A DNA stretch of 13,853 nucleotides from Anaerolineae bacterium (GCA_020433785.1 JAGRCC010000540.1:1-13853); one strand, 5' to 3'. Numbered from the stretch's first letter, positions 1 to 8,700 are shown. Translations and numbers: made by a program. Notes: a model not told the origin generated them from the letters alone.

Positions 1-929
1 CCATTGTCTCGCACCCAAAATTTGATACTGTCATCTTGTTGAATCGATGAGCCTAACTCGACTATGGGGGGCCGGCCGCCATATTTAATGGCGTTGCTGC
101 AATAGTTGATCCACACTTCCTCGATCCAGGGGGCGTACCCCCAGGCGATAGGCCAATTGGACGGGGTAATAAAATCAACCTGATTTTCCTCGATCAGGTG
201 GGCCAATCGAGCTTGGGTTTCTTCGATAATCTCGGCCATGTCTAAGGGTTTGGGCGCAATCTTCTCGGTCCGAACACTGGCCAGCATGAGCAGTTCATCG
301 ATGATATTGGACATCTTTCGTCCAGTTTGGACGATGACATTGGCGTATTTCTGAAATTCCTCGGGCGACAGGCGGCTGCCATATTTGCATAAAAATTGGG
401 CATGGGTCATCGTTACGCCGATGGGATTCTTAAGGTCGTGGGCGACGGTGTGAGCGAATGAGTCTAATTCCGCTATCAGCTCTTCTCGCCGATTTATCTC
501 GCCGTGAAGAGACGCATTCCGTTCCTCTAACTCGTTTTGAAGTTTTTGGATAGTCAAATGGGTTTTTAGTCGGGCCACAACTTCTTCAGATTGAATGGGT
601 TTAGTGATATAATCAACCGCGCCCAGGGTTAAGCCTCGAATTCTATCGACCGTGCTGTCTAAGACCGTCATAAAAATGATCGGAATACGGCGGGTGGCTT
701 CATTGTTTTTTAACTGCCGGCATGTTTCAAAGCCATTCAAACCGGGTAGGTCCGTATCCAGCAAAATAATATCGGGCCGGTGGTTTTGGGCCAGAACCAG
801 ACCACTTTCACCGGTATTGGCAAGTACCAGGTTTAGCCCAAACCCAATGAGATAATCGGATAACAAGTTTTGTTGGCTACTATTATCAGCCACAATAAGA
901 ACCGTACTGTTGGGAAGAACCGGCTTCAC
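1..929 (-). CDS. Receiver-histidine kinase protein (REC + HisKA + start of HATPase_c), C-terminus outside window
   Basis: Two-component signalling protein, cytoplasmic (no membrane segment seen); 309 complete codons are visible. An N-terminal receiver domain (about residues 8-125) has the phosphoacceptor Asp58 (LLD-T-DLPG), Thr88 and Lys110 in ITKP. The usual N-terminal acidic pair is reduced to Ala14-Asp15. A charged, probably coiled-coil linker (about 120-158) leads to a HisKA domain with the H-box around His164 (VAHDLKNPI). The ATPase domain begins with its N-box (Asn275 and Asn279 in NYCSNAIKY) and reaches the D-box (VRDNG, 306-310) exactly at the window edge; the G-boxes lie outside. The start is GTG at 929-927: an in-frame TAG lies four codons upstream, and AGGAT at 940-936 serves as a modest Shine-Dalgarno. 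Transcribed divergently from the glycosidase gene. Family assignment is firm; the signal and partner are unknown. Confidence 0.93.
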   Translation of the reverse strand, partial: MKPVLPNSTVLIVADNSSQQNLLSDYLIGFGLNLVLANTGESGLVLAQNHRPDIILLDTDLPGLNGFETCRQLKNNEATRRIPIIFMTVLDSTVDRIRGLTLGAVDYITKPIQSEEVVARLKTHLTIQKLQNELEERNASLHGEINRREELIAELDSFAHTVAHDLKNPIGVTMTHAQFLCKYGSRLSPEEFQKYANVIVQTGRKMSNIIDELLMLASVRTEKIAPKPLDMAEIIEETQARLAHLIEENQVDFITPSNWPIAWGYAPWIEEVWINYCSNAIKYGGRPPIVELGSSIQQDDSIKFWVRDN

Positions 930-962
930 AAGCGTATCCTATAGGTTTTCAACGTTTCTATT

Positions 963-991
963 ATTGTGGATAAAGTTCGATGAAATTGCAA
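963..991 (-). promoter_or_regulatory. Possible weak promoter for the receiver-kinase gene
   Basis: On the minus strand, TTGCAA (991-986) and CACAAT (968-963) are separated by 17 nt, about 35 nt upstream of the GTG start. Each hexamer matches the sigma-70 consensus at 4 of 6 positions, so this is only a candidate. Confidence 0.25.
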
Positions 992-1026
992 GTTTAGGGC
1001 CTATTTTGCCAATCGGTTTTTTTTGC

Positions 1027-1055
1027 TTGTCGATCTTAAAAAGGTAGGGTAAAAT
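1027..1055 (+). promoter_or_regulatory. Candidate upstream promoter P1 of the glycosidase gene
   Basis: TTGTCG (1027-1032), a 17-nt spacer and TAAAAT (1050-1055) form a sigma-70-like promoter on the plus strand. The -10 lies in the 13-mer GGGTAAAATTAAC (1047-1059), which recurs exactly at the -10 of tyrS (3392-3404). Confidence 0.45.
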
Positions 1056-1071
1056 TAACATAAGGTAAGCA

Positions 1072-1100
1072 TTGTTCCCAAGACCGGATTATGATATACT
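1072..1100 (+). promoter_or_regulatory. Candidate promoter P2 of the glycosidase gene, extended -10
   Basis: TTGTTC (1072-1077), a 17-nt spacer and TATACT (1095-1100) preceded by TGA (extended -10). Predicted transcription start is near 1107, giving a leader of about 50 nt before the ATG at 1158. This is the better matched of the two tandem candidates. Confidence 0.55.
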
Positions 1101-1157
1101 GGTTTATAACCCTCCCCGTAACCCAATGCCTATAAAGATTTGGAGGCGCTTTAGCCC

Positions 1158-3323
1158 ATGGCCCTGATTAAAGTAGCAGCAGATAAACGTTATTTTTTAG
1201 ACACCAAAAATACACCCTTTTTTGCCTTAGGGGTTAACTACGCCGGTTATTTTGATCGGGCTTGGAAGATGTGGGAACCGAACTTGTTCGACCCCAATCT
1301 GATCGCCCGTGATTTTAATAAGGCTCAAGCCAGCGGCTTCAATTCGATCCGGCTCTTTGTGCATCCGGCGCTGGAAAAAGATTTGCGACAAAATAACTTT
1401 GCTAAGCTCGACCAAGCGCTGTCATTGGCCCAAGATTATAAGCTGAGGGTGATCCTAACTTTCAACGACGCTCATTCGTTGAACCTGCCCTATGTGTCTG
1501 AAGTGGATGCTAAGATCGCCGAACGGTACCGGGATGTAGCCACTATCATGGCCTATGACCTGGAAAATGAACCGGTTTTTTACAACCTGGTCGCCGGCAT
1601 TTATCCGAGCGGATATGAACCGCCGGTTCAAACCAGCCGGTTGGTCGATCATTACGGGGCCAGGGTTAGCCGCGAAGAAGCTCTGGAATTGCAGCGCAAT
1701 CGAGGCATTCCCAGCCACCTCAGCGCTGATCGTGCCTATTATTATATTAACGCGCTGCGGCTTTTTATCGAGTATGATCAGGCGGCTAACAACTTTATCA
1801 ATCAGGGTAAAGGGGCATCCATTGTCGATTTTATGCTATCCGGTGAGGCAGAAGCCTGGTACACCCTGATCGAGGTGATGGATCAAACCGTCGATACTTG
1901 GCTGCGAGCCAGAATCGATCCGGTGCGGGCTGCTGGCGGCCAACAACTGCTCACTGTTGGCTGGAATTGGCTGCAATTTGCCTCGCTGCCGGCTAATCGC
2001 ATTCTCGATTTTCAAGCGTATCACAATTATGCCAGCTTATCGTTGGCCGGTTTTAACGTCAATACGGCTCAGCTTGAAGGGCTGCGGCGCGCTTTTCCTA
2101 ATCACCCAGTTGTTTTCGGCGAATTTGGCTGGAGCAACCAAACCAGTAGTAATCCGGCCACCAGCCAACCGGTCGCCGAGTCGTTGACGGCGCTGTATGA
2201 AGCCGCGTCGCACGCCTATGTGCGAGCCAATAAATTTGGCGGCGCGTTCAAATGGAAGCTCAATGACCTGGACATTACCTACAACCCTTACGAAGCTAAC
2301 TTCGGCCTATTTAAAGTGGGCGACAAGCCTAAGCCGATTCGCGACATCGTGCGGCGCTTCAGCCAAACGTGGACTCCCGTCGAGCAGCCGGCCACTTTTT
2401 CAGCCGTGCACGATCTCAAAGCCGGTATGGCCTATCGCTTTAATCTGCCCCAGCACGTGACGGTGGGCGGCAATGGGTACCAGGACGAGGCGATTAGTTG
2501 GCGGGCTGAGGGGGAGGCCGCGCACTGTTTTATCAAAATCTCCGGCGATGAATTGATCGTTGAGGCTCAGGGCGCCGGTCAATTGGCCATCGAGCCGTGG
2601 GAATTCATTGTCGGCTGGAACAAAGCCCGAAAAACCGATTTGTATCGAGTATTTAGCGAGACCAACCGCACCCGTCAACATACCTTTGACGTTGACGAAC
2701 AAGTTGTCGTCGATGTCAGTTCCGACGCGACGTATGCCATTGTCATGGGCGCTGCTGTGCCTGGCAACCCGGATGACGGTCTCCCCCAAATTGAGCCTAA
2801 CCCCGGCGAACACGTGGTGCTTTTGGGTGATCCGGACAACTATTTGCCGGCGGCGCTGCAATATATCCGGCGTTTTGAACCTGACTTTACGTTCGCGTCT
2901 GATGAAGTGGCCGGTCGATGGGCGTACGTTAGTGTGGCGGCCTCGCCGGCTCAAGTGGCGGATCAAGTGCTGGATACCATCCGCAGCATGGGGGCGGTTT
3001 TGGTGGAGCGGGTGTTTGCCAATTCGCCGGCAGAGACTAAACTTCTCCTCGATGACCTGGCGGCCAAAGGCCAGCGGTTTCTGGGTACGGCTCAACCCCC
3101 TCAAGAAGAACCGCCCACCGATCCTACGCCGGACCCGCTCCCGGATGATCAGCCGGAAATATACGTGGTCCAACCCGGCGATACACTGAGCGGTATCGCC
3201 AAAAAAGTGTACGGCGACTACAGCCTGTGGCCGATCATTTTTGAAGCCAATCGAGACAAAATTTCTAACCCCAGTTTGATTCGAGTTGGTATGGAGTTAC
3301 GTCTTCCTCCCAAAAGTGGATAG
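1158..3323 (+). CDS. Clan GH-A (GH5-like) glycoside hydrolase with C-terminal LysM domain
   Basis: Probable polysaccharide- or glycan-cleaving retaining glycosidase. Residues about 15-390 read as a TIM barrel of the cellulase/mannanase type: the clan GH-A Asn-Glu pair is seen in DLENEP (Asn137, acid/base Glu138), and a second Glu sits in FGEFGW (Glu322, probable nucleophile). Residues about 395-640 are two regions I do not recognise, one beta-rich and one alpha/beta. A Pro/Asp/Glu-rich linker (about 645-667) joins a LysM domain (668-716; VVQPGDTLSGIAKKVYG then NP..I..GMELRLP) that would bind peptidoglycan or chitin-like glycans. The start is fixed: TAG lies two codons upstream of ATG, and GGAGG (1142-1146) precedes it by 11 nt. 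Oddly, there is no signal peptide or membrane helix although LysM implies a cell-wall location. Substrate cannot be told from the sequence. tyrS follows on the same strand after 148 nt with its own promoter, so the two are probably not obligatorily co-transcribed. Confidence 0.85.
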   Translation: MALIKVAADKRYFLDTKNTPFFALGVNYAGYFDRAWKMWEPNLFDPNLIARDFNKAQASGFNSIRLFVHPALEKDLRQNNFAKLDQALSLAQDYKLRVILTFNDAHSLNLPYVSEVDAKIAERYRDVATIMAYDLENEPVFYNLVAGIYPSGYEPPVQTSRLVDHYGARVSREEALELQRNRGIPSHLSADRAYYYINALRLFIEYDQAANNFINQGKGASIVDFMLSGEAEAWYTLIEVMDQTVDTWLRARIDPVRAAGGQQLLTVGWNWLQFASLPANRILDFQAYHNYASLSLAGFNVNTAQLEGLRRAFPNHPVVFGEFGWSNQTSSNPATSQPVAESLTALYEAASHAYVRANKFGGAFKWKLNDLDITYNPYEANFGLFKVGDKPKPIRDIVRRFSQTWTPVEQPATFSAVHDLKAGMAYRFNLPQHVTVGGNGYQDEAISWRAEGEAAHCFIKISGDELIVEAQGAGQLAIEPWEFIVGWNKARKTDLYRVFSETNRTRQHTFDVDEQVVVDVSSDATYAIVMGAAVPGNPDDGLPQIEPNPGEHVVLLGDPDNYLPAALQYIRRFEPDFTFASDEVAGRWAYVSVAASPAQVADQVLDTIRSMGAVLVERVFANSPAETKLLLDDLAAKGQRFLGTAQPPQEEPPTDPTPDPLPDDQPEIYVVQPGDTLSGIAKKVYGDYSLWPIIFEANRDKISNPSLIRVGMELRLPPKSG

Positions 3324-3370
3324 CCTCAATCGGATACCGTCAACGGTGCTGGAAAATTGATCGGCGATGG

Positions 3371-3400
3371 TTGCATATCCCCCCCAAAAGCGGGTAAAAT
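3371..3400 (+). promoter_or_regulatory. Promoter of tyrS
   Basis: TTGCAT (3371-3376), an 18-nt spacer and TAAAAT (3395-3400). The predicted start near 3407 gives a leader of about 65 nt. That is too short for a T-box riboswitch, and no T-box motif was noticed. The -10 is inside the same 13-mer as promoter P1 of the upstream gene. Confidence 0.55.
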
Positions 3401-3471
3401 TAACTGTACTCAGTTTTTTGCGTACATGATAATCCCACTTCCAAATAGCCAAAACAAGGAGATATGACATC

Positions 3472-4704
3472 ATGTCCCACAACGTATTTGACATCTTGAC
3501 CGAACGCGGTTTTATTGCTCAAGTCACCGACGCAGACGCGCTCAAGCAGCAGCTTGGGCACGAGACTGTTACCTTCTATAACGGCTACGACAGCACCGCC
3601 GATAGTTTGCACGTAGGCCACCTGGTAACCATCATGGCGATGATGCACTTGCAACGGGCCGGCCACCGACCGATTGGCCTGGTTGGCGGCGGAACGACCA
3701 TGATCGGCGATCCCAGTGGTAAAACGGAGATGCGCCAGATGCTTTCCAAGGAAACTATCGAAGCCAATGGCCGGTCCATCCACGCTCAGTTGAACCACTA
3801 TTTAAATTTTGAGGCGGGGCAAGCCATTGCCATCAATAATGCAGAGTGGTTGCTGGAACTCAATTACATCGCTTTTCTGCGGGAAATTGGCCGCCACTTT
3901 AGCGTTAATCGCATGCTGGCCGCCGAAGCGTATAAGCAGCGCCTGGAGCGCGGGCTGAGCTTTATCGAATTTAACTACCAAATTTTACAAGCGTATGACT
4001 ATCTGGAACTCTACCGGCGTTACGGCTGCACCCTCCAATTAGGGGGCGATGACCAATGGGGCAACTTGCTGGCGGGCGTCGATCTGATCCGGCGGCTCGA
4101 GGGCGAAACCGTTCACGCGCTAACCTATCCGCTGCTAACCACGGCCAGCGGGGCTAAAATGGGCAAAACTGCCGCAGGGGCCGTGTGGCTAGATCCCAAC
4201 CGGTTAAGCCCGTACGATTATTATCAATACTGGGTCAACTGTGACGACCGGGACGTGGACAAGCTGCTCAAGATATTTACCTTCTTACCGATCGAGGAGA
4301 TCAACCGCCTGAGCGCGCTAGAGGGGGCTGAAATCCGCGAGGCCAAACGTATTCTGGCTTATGAGGCCACCACAATTACCCACGGTGAAGATGAAGCCAA
4401 AGCCGCTGAGGCTGCCGCTAAGGCCGCTTTTAGCAGCGGCGGCGATGTTGAAGCCATACCGACGACGACTATGTCTCGCTCAAGGCTGCAAGACGGATTA
4501 GGCATATTAGAAATTTTTGCCGAGGTGGGCTTAACCAAATCCCGCAGCGATGCCCGACGGATGCTGCAACAGGGCGGAATTTATGTAAATGATCAACGCG
4601 TCGATGATGTTTCGGCCGAACTGTCGGCGTCCGATGAGGCAGTTGAGGGTATATTGCTACGGGCCGGCAAGAAAAAATATCATCGCCTGGTTTTTCAAGA
4701 CTAG
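3472..4704 (+). CDS. tyrS: Tyrosine--tRNA ligase
   Basis: Cytoplasmic class I aminoacyl-tRNA synthetase that activates tyrosine with ATP and charges tRNA-Tyr. The 410 residues match the usual bacterial length. Visible marks: the HIGH box as HVGH (47-50) in YNGYDSTADSLHVGHL, the tyrosine-pocket stretch YDYLELY followed by LGGDDQWGN, and the KMSKS loop as KMGKT (229-233). A C-terminal S4 RNA-binding domain (about 345-408) contains TKSRSDARRMLQQGGIYVN. The Ser in DSTADS replaces the more common Pro of DPTADS, a minor variation. The ATG follows AAGGAG (3456-3461) at 10 nt. The gene has its own promoter and ends in a strong hairpin terminator, so it looks like a monocistronic housekeeping unit. 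Confidence 0.97.
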   Translation: MSHNVFDILTERGFIAQVTDADALKQQLGHETVTFYNGYDSTADSLHVGHLVTIMAMMHLQRAGHRPIGLVGGGTTMIGDPSGKTEMRQMLSKETIEANGRSIHAQLNHYLNFEAGQAIAINNAEWLLELNYIAFLREIGRHFSVNRMLAAEAYKQRLERGLSFIEFNYQILQAYDYLELYRRYGCTLQLGGDDQWGNLLAGVDLIRRLEGETVHALTYPLLTTASGAKMGKTAAGAVWLDPNRLSPYDYYQYWVNCDDRDVDKLLKIFTFLPIEEINRLSALEGAEIREAKRILAYEATTITHGEDEAKAAEAAAKAAFSSGGDVEAIPTTTMSRSRLQDGLGILEIFAEVGLTKSRSDARRMLQQGGIYVNDQRVDDVSAELSASDEAVEGILLRAGKKKYHRLVFQD

Positions 4705-4720
4705 AGCCAATTTTCAAGCA

Positions 4721-4751
4721 AAAAGCCGGCTTGCATTTCAAGCCGGCTTTT
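4721..4751. terminator. Bidirectional rho-independent terminator between converging tyrS and small-protein gene
   Basis: A perfect 13-bp stem: AAAAGCCGGCTTG (4721-4733), a 5-nt loop, then CAAGCCGGCTTTT (4739-4751). The A-run on one side and T-run on the other make it terminator-like on both strands. It lies 16 nt after the tyrS stop and 27 nt beyond the stop of the minus-strand gene at 4779. Confidence 0.9.
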
Positions 4752-4778
4752 ATTTGAATTCGTCGATACTGGCTCTGG

Positions 4779-5093
4779 TTACCTATCAGAAGCCCGACGG
4801 TAGGGTGAAACTGAGGTGATGGTATAAATGATCGTATGCAAACACCTTTTTTCACGATCAGAATTGATAGCGTTGATACAGATCAGCGAGTTTTCTTCGC
4901 TAAACTTGCGGGAAGCCATCAATTTGATCACCCTATCGCCTATCTCAAACCCCCCATGATCGCAATTAGGATTATGGCAAGGCAATCGGTGCGGATAGTT
5001 ATTAGGGGTACAAATTTCTCGACCTTTATAGATGATCTGCTGCCCATCATCTTGTAATGGGCCTCGTTCTTGCCACTCTAAATTAATAACCAC
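4779..5093 (-). CDS. Small hypothetical protein with Cys/His motif, 104 residues
   Basis: Unrecognised small soluble protein with no signal peptide or membrane segment. The centre reads PHRLPCHNPNCDHGGFEIGDRVI (residues 34-56), where Cys39, His40, Cys44 and His46 could bind a metal. More Cys lie at 28, 72 and 84 (Cys84-Leu-His86), so a zinc-ribbon-like fold is possible. The open frame extends upstream to a GTG at 5111, but the GTG at 5093 is preferred because GGAG (5103-5100) precedes it by 6 nt and nothing precedes the upstream GTG. It is last in the minus-strand series, 104 nt after the response regulator, and ends just before the shared terminator, which supports it as a real transcribed gene. 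Function unknown. Confidence 0.62.
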   Translation of the reverse strand: MVINLEWQERGPLQDDGQQIIYKGREICTPNNYPHRLPCHNPNCDHGGFEIGDRVIKLMASRKFSEENSLICINAINSDREKRCLHTIIYTITSVSPYRRASDR

Positions 5094-5099
5094 AAAAAT

Positions 5100-5103
5100 C
5101 TCC
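5100..5103 (-). promoter_or_regulatory. Shine-Dalgarno that decides the start of the small protein
   Basis: GGAG on the minus strand, 6 nt before the GTG at 5093-5091. It lies inside the longer open frame starting at 5111 and so favours the shorter protein. Confidence 0.55.
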
Positions 5104-5197
5104 AACAACACACATTAATTTGCAGCCAAGCTGTTGTGTTAGTTCCCCAGTTGGATTTTGGCCTGACGTTGACGCTATTATTTAACCGGCTCGATGC

Positions 5198-5644
5198 TCA
5201 AGTTTTCTCTTTGTGAGAACTATCGATCAATAGGGTTAAGATTGTATACATTAATTCGTCTTCTGTAAAGGGCTTGGGTAGAAAATGTTGAACACCCATG
5301 CGCGACGCCTTTTCGATGTTTCTTTCATCAGCCCAAGCACTAACGATCATTACGGGAATGCCTCGCGTTTTAGCATCTTCCTGTAATTTAGCATAAATTT
5401 GAAAGCCATCCAATTCCGGCAACAGAATATCAAGAATAATAAAGTCTATTTGCTTTTCTTTCAACTTTTCGAAGGCCACTGCGCCGTTTGGCGCCCTGGT
5501 TACCTCGAATCCGACATCATCTAGGATATCCGTTACCATCTGGCCCATAATTTTGTCATCTTCAACCACCAATACATTTGGATTGGCTTCAAAATATTTT
5601 TGCGCGCGTTTTGGAATTAAAGCTAAGTTAAATTGGCTCGCCAT
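5198..5644 (-). CDS. Single-domain response regulator (REC only)
   Basis: Receiver protein of two-component signalling, cytoplasmic, 148 residues. After an N-terminal extension of about 22 residues, the receiver domain (about 23-142) shows the acidic cluster Glu28-Asp29-Asp30, phosphoacceptor Asp72 (IILDILLPELDGF), Ser102 in the switch position (IVSAW) and Lys124 in LPKPF. No output domain follows, so it probably acts by protein-protein contact or as a phosphorelay intermediate. ATG at 5644, with GGGAG (5655-5651) 6 nt upstream. It lies 82 nt after the PKD-protein gene on the same strand. The kinase at 10810-13245 is the obvious candidate partner, since it has no receiver of its own (inference). 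Confidence 0.93.
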   Translation of the reverse strand: MASQFNLALIPKRAQKYFEANPNVLVVEDDKIMGQMVTDILDDVGFEVTRAPNGAVAFEKLKEKQIDFIILDILLPELDGFQIYAKLQEDAKTRGIPVMIVSAWADERNIEKASRMGVQHFLPKPFTEDELMYTILTLLIDSSHKEKT

Positions 5645-5661
5645 TAAGTTCTCCCAAGATG

Positions 5662-5691
5662 TTTATCAGTAAGCTGCGTGTTGCCTGTAAA
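5662..5691 (-). promoter_or_regulatory. Possible internal promoter for the response regulator
   Basis: TTTACA (5691-5686), an 18-nt spacer and GATAAA (5667-5662) on the minus strand, in the gap after the PKD gene. The leader would be only about 10-12 nt and the -10 is mediocre, so this is tentative. Confidence 0.28.
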
Positions 5692-5726
5692 GTGGATTTG
5701 TGATCCGGCTGGAAAGCTGGTCTTAA

Positions 5727-8700
5727 TTACCTTTTTCTTTTTCTTAATCGGGTCAGAATAAAGGGTAGGGTTAACCAGGCCAAAGGTAGAAGGCTATTCA
5801 CTTGGACGGTGGTCGAAGCTGTAGTGGAGCCTCCGTCGTCATCGCTAACTCGGAGGACAATGGTATAAGTTCCGGTCGTTGATTCGGTGAAATCTACGGT
5901 TTGACCGGCCGTTTCAAACGTGCCGTTATTGTCTAAATCCCACTCGTAGGTTAGCGGCAGATCAGCCGGAATGTCCGAGCCACTGCCTGTTAGCTCAACC
6001 GGTGTATCGACGGTTGTATCGTATGGACCCCCGGCATCGGCCGTAGGTGGTAAGTTGTTAATAACGACCAGGATCGTATCGGTGTTGGTGTCGCCATCAT
6101 CGTCGCTGACGGTGAGTCTAACGGTATAGCTGCCGCTGTCAAGATAGGTGTGAGACACAACCGGGCCAGTGTCAGGTGGGCTACCGTCGCCAAAAGTCCA
6201 CTGGTAAGTTAAGGTGTCGTCCACACCAGGGTCGCTGGAACCGCTGCCGTCAAACACAATCGTTACTCCGGCGGGCGCTTCGTCATCACCCCCATAAGGG
6301 CCCCCGGCGTTGGCCGTAGGCGCTACATTATTGATGGTAATCGATATCGAGGTACTATCAGAGGCGCCATCTTTGTCGGTCACGGTTAAGGTGACATCAA
6401 ATCTGCCGTTGTCTCGATATTGATGGGAAGCCGTCGGTCCCGAAGCCGTACCCCCATCGCCGAAATCCCAGTTATATGACAGGGTATCATTTGGTCCCGG
6501 ATCGCTGGAGCCGCGGCCATCAAACGTAATATCTTCACCTTCATCACCATTGGTCGGGCCGCTGATGTTGGCAGTAGGAGCCGCATTCGTGATCGTAACA
6601 TTTGCCTGAGAGGTGGCTACGCCGCCGCGATTATCCGTCACGGTTAAAGTAGCGACATAGGCCCCATTATCAACGTAGGTGTGGTTGACCACCGCTCCAT
6701 TGGCCGCCGGGCTGCCGTCGCCAAACGTCCATCGATACGTTATGGGGTCGCCATCCGGGTCAGATGAACCACTGCCGTTCAAGGTGATAGCGACGTTTTC
6801 AGAGCCGGTATACGGTCCCCCGGCCACCGCTATCGGCGGGCTGCCCACATCGACCGTAGTGGTGCTGGTCGCAGAGCCACCATCATCATCGGTTACTCTT
6901 AAGCTCACCGTCTTAACTCCCGGTGTGGCCCAGGTATTAACCACATTTTGCCCCGGTGTTTCGAATGTTCCGTCGTTATTCAAATCCCAGGCAAAGGTTA
7001 ATGTATCCGCCGCCACATCCGAGCCGCTGCCGTTCAGGTTAACCGGGAGATTGATGGTGGTCCGATAAGGCCCACCGGCGCTGGCGGTGGGATTAACGTT
7101 GTTGACGGTGGCTGTGGTGCTAACGCTGCTCGTCCCACCGTCTTTATCAGTAACAGTCAAAGAGACATTGTACACGCCGTTATCAGCATAAGTATGCGCT
7201 ACCCGATCCGCCGAAGCAGGCGATGGACTGCTATCCCCAAAATCCCAGAGATAGGTTAGCGTCGCATCATCATCGGGACTGGGGTCGAACGATCCCCGGC
7301 CATCCATGGTAATGGCTTGTCCTTCGTTGCCACTGTAAGGGCCGCCTACCACGGCGGTTGGCGGCACATTGGCGATGGTGACATCCGCTTGATCGGTCCC
7401 TATGCCACCCCGCGACCCATCAGTGACAGTCAAGGTGGCGACGTAGTCCCCGTTATCCAGATAAACGTGGGTGACGACGGCGCCGGTACTCGGCGGTGAA
7501 CCATCGCCAAAATCCCAACTATAGGTGAGACTTGTATCATCAGGATCAAACGATCCACTGCCATCAAGTGTTACGGGTATGCCTTCTCGTCCCGTGTATG
7601 GGCCACCCGCGTCGGCCCGGGGATTGTAATTAACCGTGACTGTGGCCGTGGCCGTACCGGATGCACCATCTTTGTCGGTGACGCGTAGGGTCACCGGATA
7701 AACACCGCCGACAGGCCAGGTATGGTTGATGGTTTGACCGGGCGTTTCATAGGTGCCGTTGTTGTCCAAATCCCAGGCGAATGTATGCGTATCATTGCTA
7801 CCGGTATCAGTAACCGAACCAAACAAGGTGATCGGTTGGCCTTCGACACCATTGTAGTTCGGACCCCCCGCATTGGCAATTGGCGGGGCGTTCTGCACGG
7901 TAAGCTGGAAGGTTCCTATGGACTCGCCTGGTTCGTTACCGGGGGCAGGTGTTGAACTATAATCATCGTCTCGAACGCGCAGCGCAATCGTAAATGTAGC
8001 CGGGCCGTCCGGGAAGGTTCGGCTGACATTGCGGCCAGTGGCATCCGAATTAAATGTGCCATTGTAGTCAAAATCCCAGGCGAAACTGAGTGTATCGAGG
8101 GCGCCGGGATCATAGACCGGGTTGGTTAAGCTTTGGAAGTTAAAAGGAACCCCTTCCGTTGCTGTCTGGTTGGCTATGGCCGGGATGACCGGATTGGCGT
8201 TGTAGATGGTTGCGGTAACAACATCTGTCGCCGAGTCATCGTCGGAATCTCGAACAGTGAGGGTAGCGGTATAAGTTCTGTTATCGGAATAGACGTGGGT
8301 GGTGGTGATGCCGGTTCGGTTGGGCGATCCATCGCCAAAGCTCCAACTGTATCGAAGCGGATCGTTATCGGGATCACTTGAGCCGCGGCCGTCAAACAGA
8401 ATGCGCGAGCCTTCCAGACCGCTATAAGGTCCGCCGGCGTTGGCAATAGGCACGGCGTTGACATTAACCTTAGCGGTGTCGAAGACTTGGCCGCCGTCGC
8501 CGTCAGACACGCGCAGGCCCACGGTTTTTAGTCCGAATGTGGTCCAAGTGTGGGTCACCACCCGCCCTCTGACATCGGTGGTGAAAGAACCGCTGCCGTC
8601 ATAGTCAAAATCCCAGGCATAGGTCAGCGGATCGGCGGATATATCGTTTGCCACCGCAGCGGTTAAGGTGATCGGCTTGGAGACGATACCTTTGTAGTCT

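Noticed and set aside
2400..3173. 257-codon open frame on the minus strand inside the glycosidase gene
   Set aside because: Antisense to a clearly coding frame with GH and LysM motifs; its product is rich in Arg/His with no recognisable domain and no start context.
3332..3360. Terminator after the glycosidase gene
   Set aside because: ACCGT-CA-ACGGT forms only a 5-bp stem with a 2-nt loop and has no T-run.
3324..3471. T-box or other riboswitch leader for tyrS
   Set aside because: The predicted leader is only about 65 nt and shows no T-box sequence or terminator/antiterminator pair.
4836..5057. 73-codon plus-strand frame opposite the small Cys/His protein
   Set aside because: No Shine-Dalgarno, no recognisable motif; the minus-strand frame has better start signals and sits in a co-oriented gene series.
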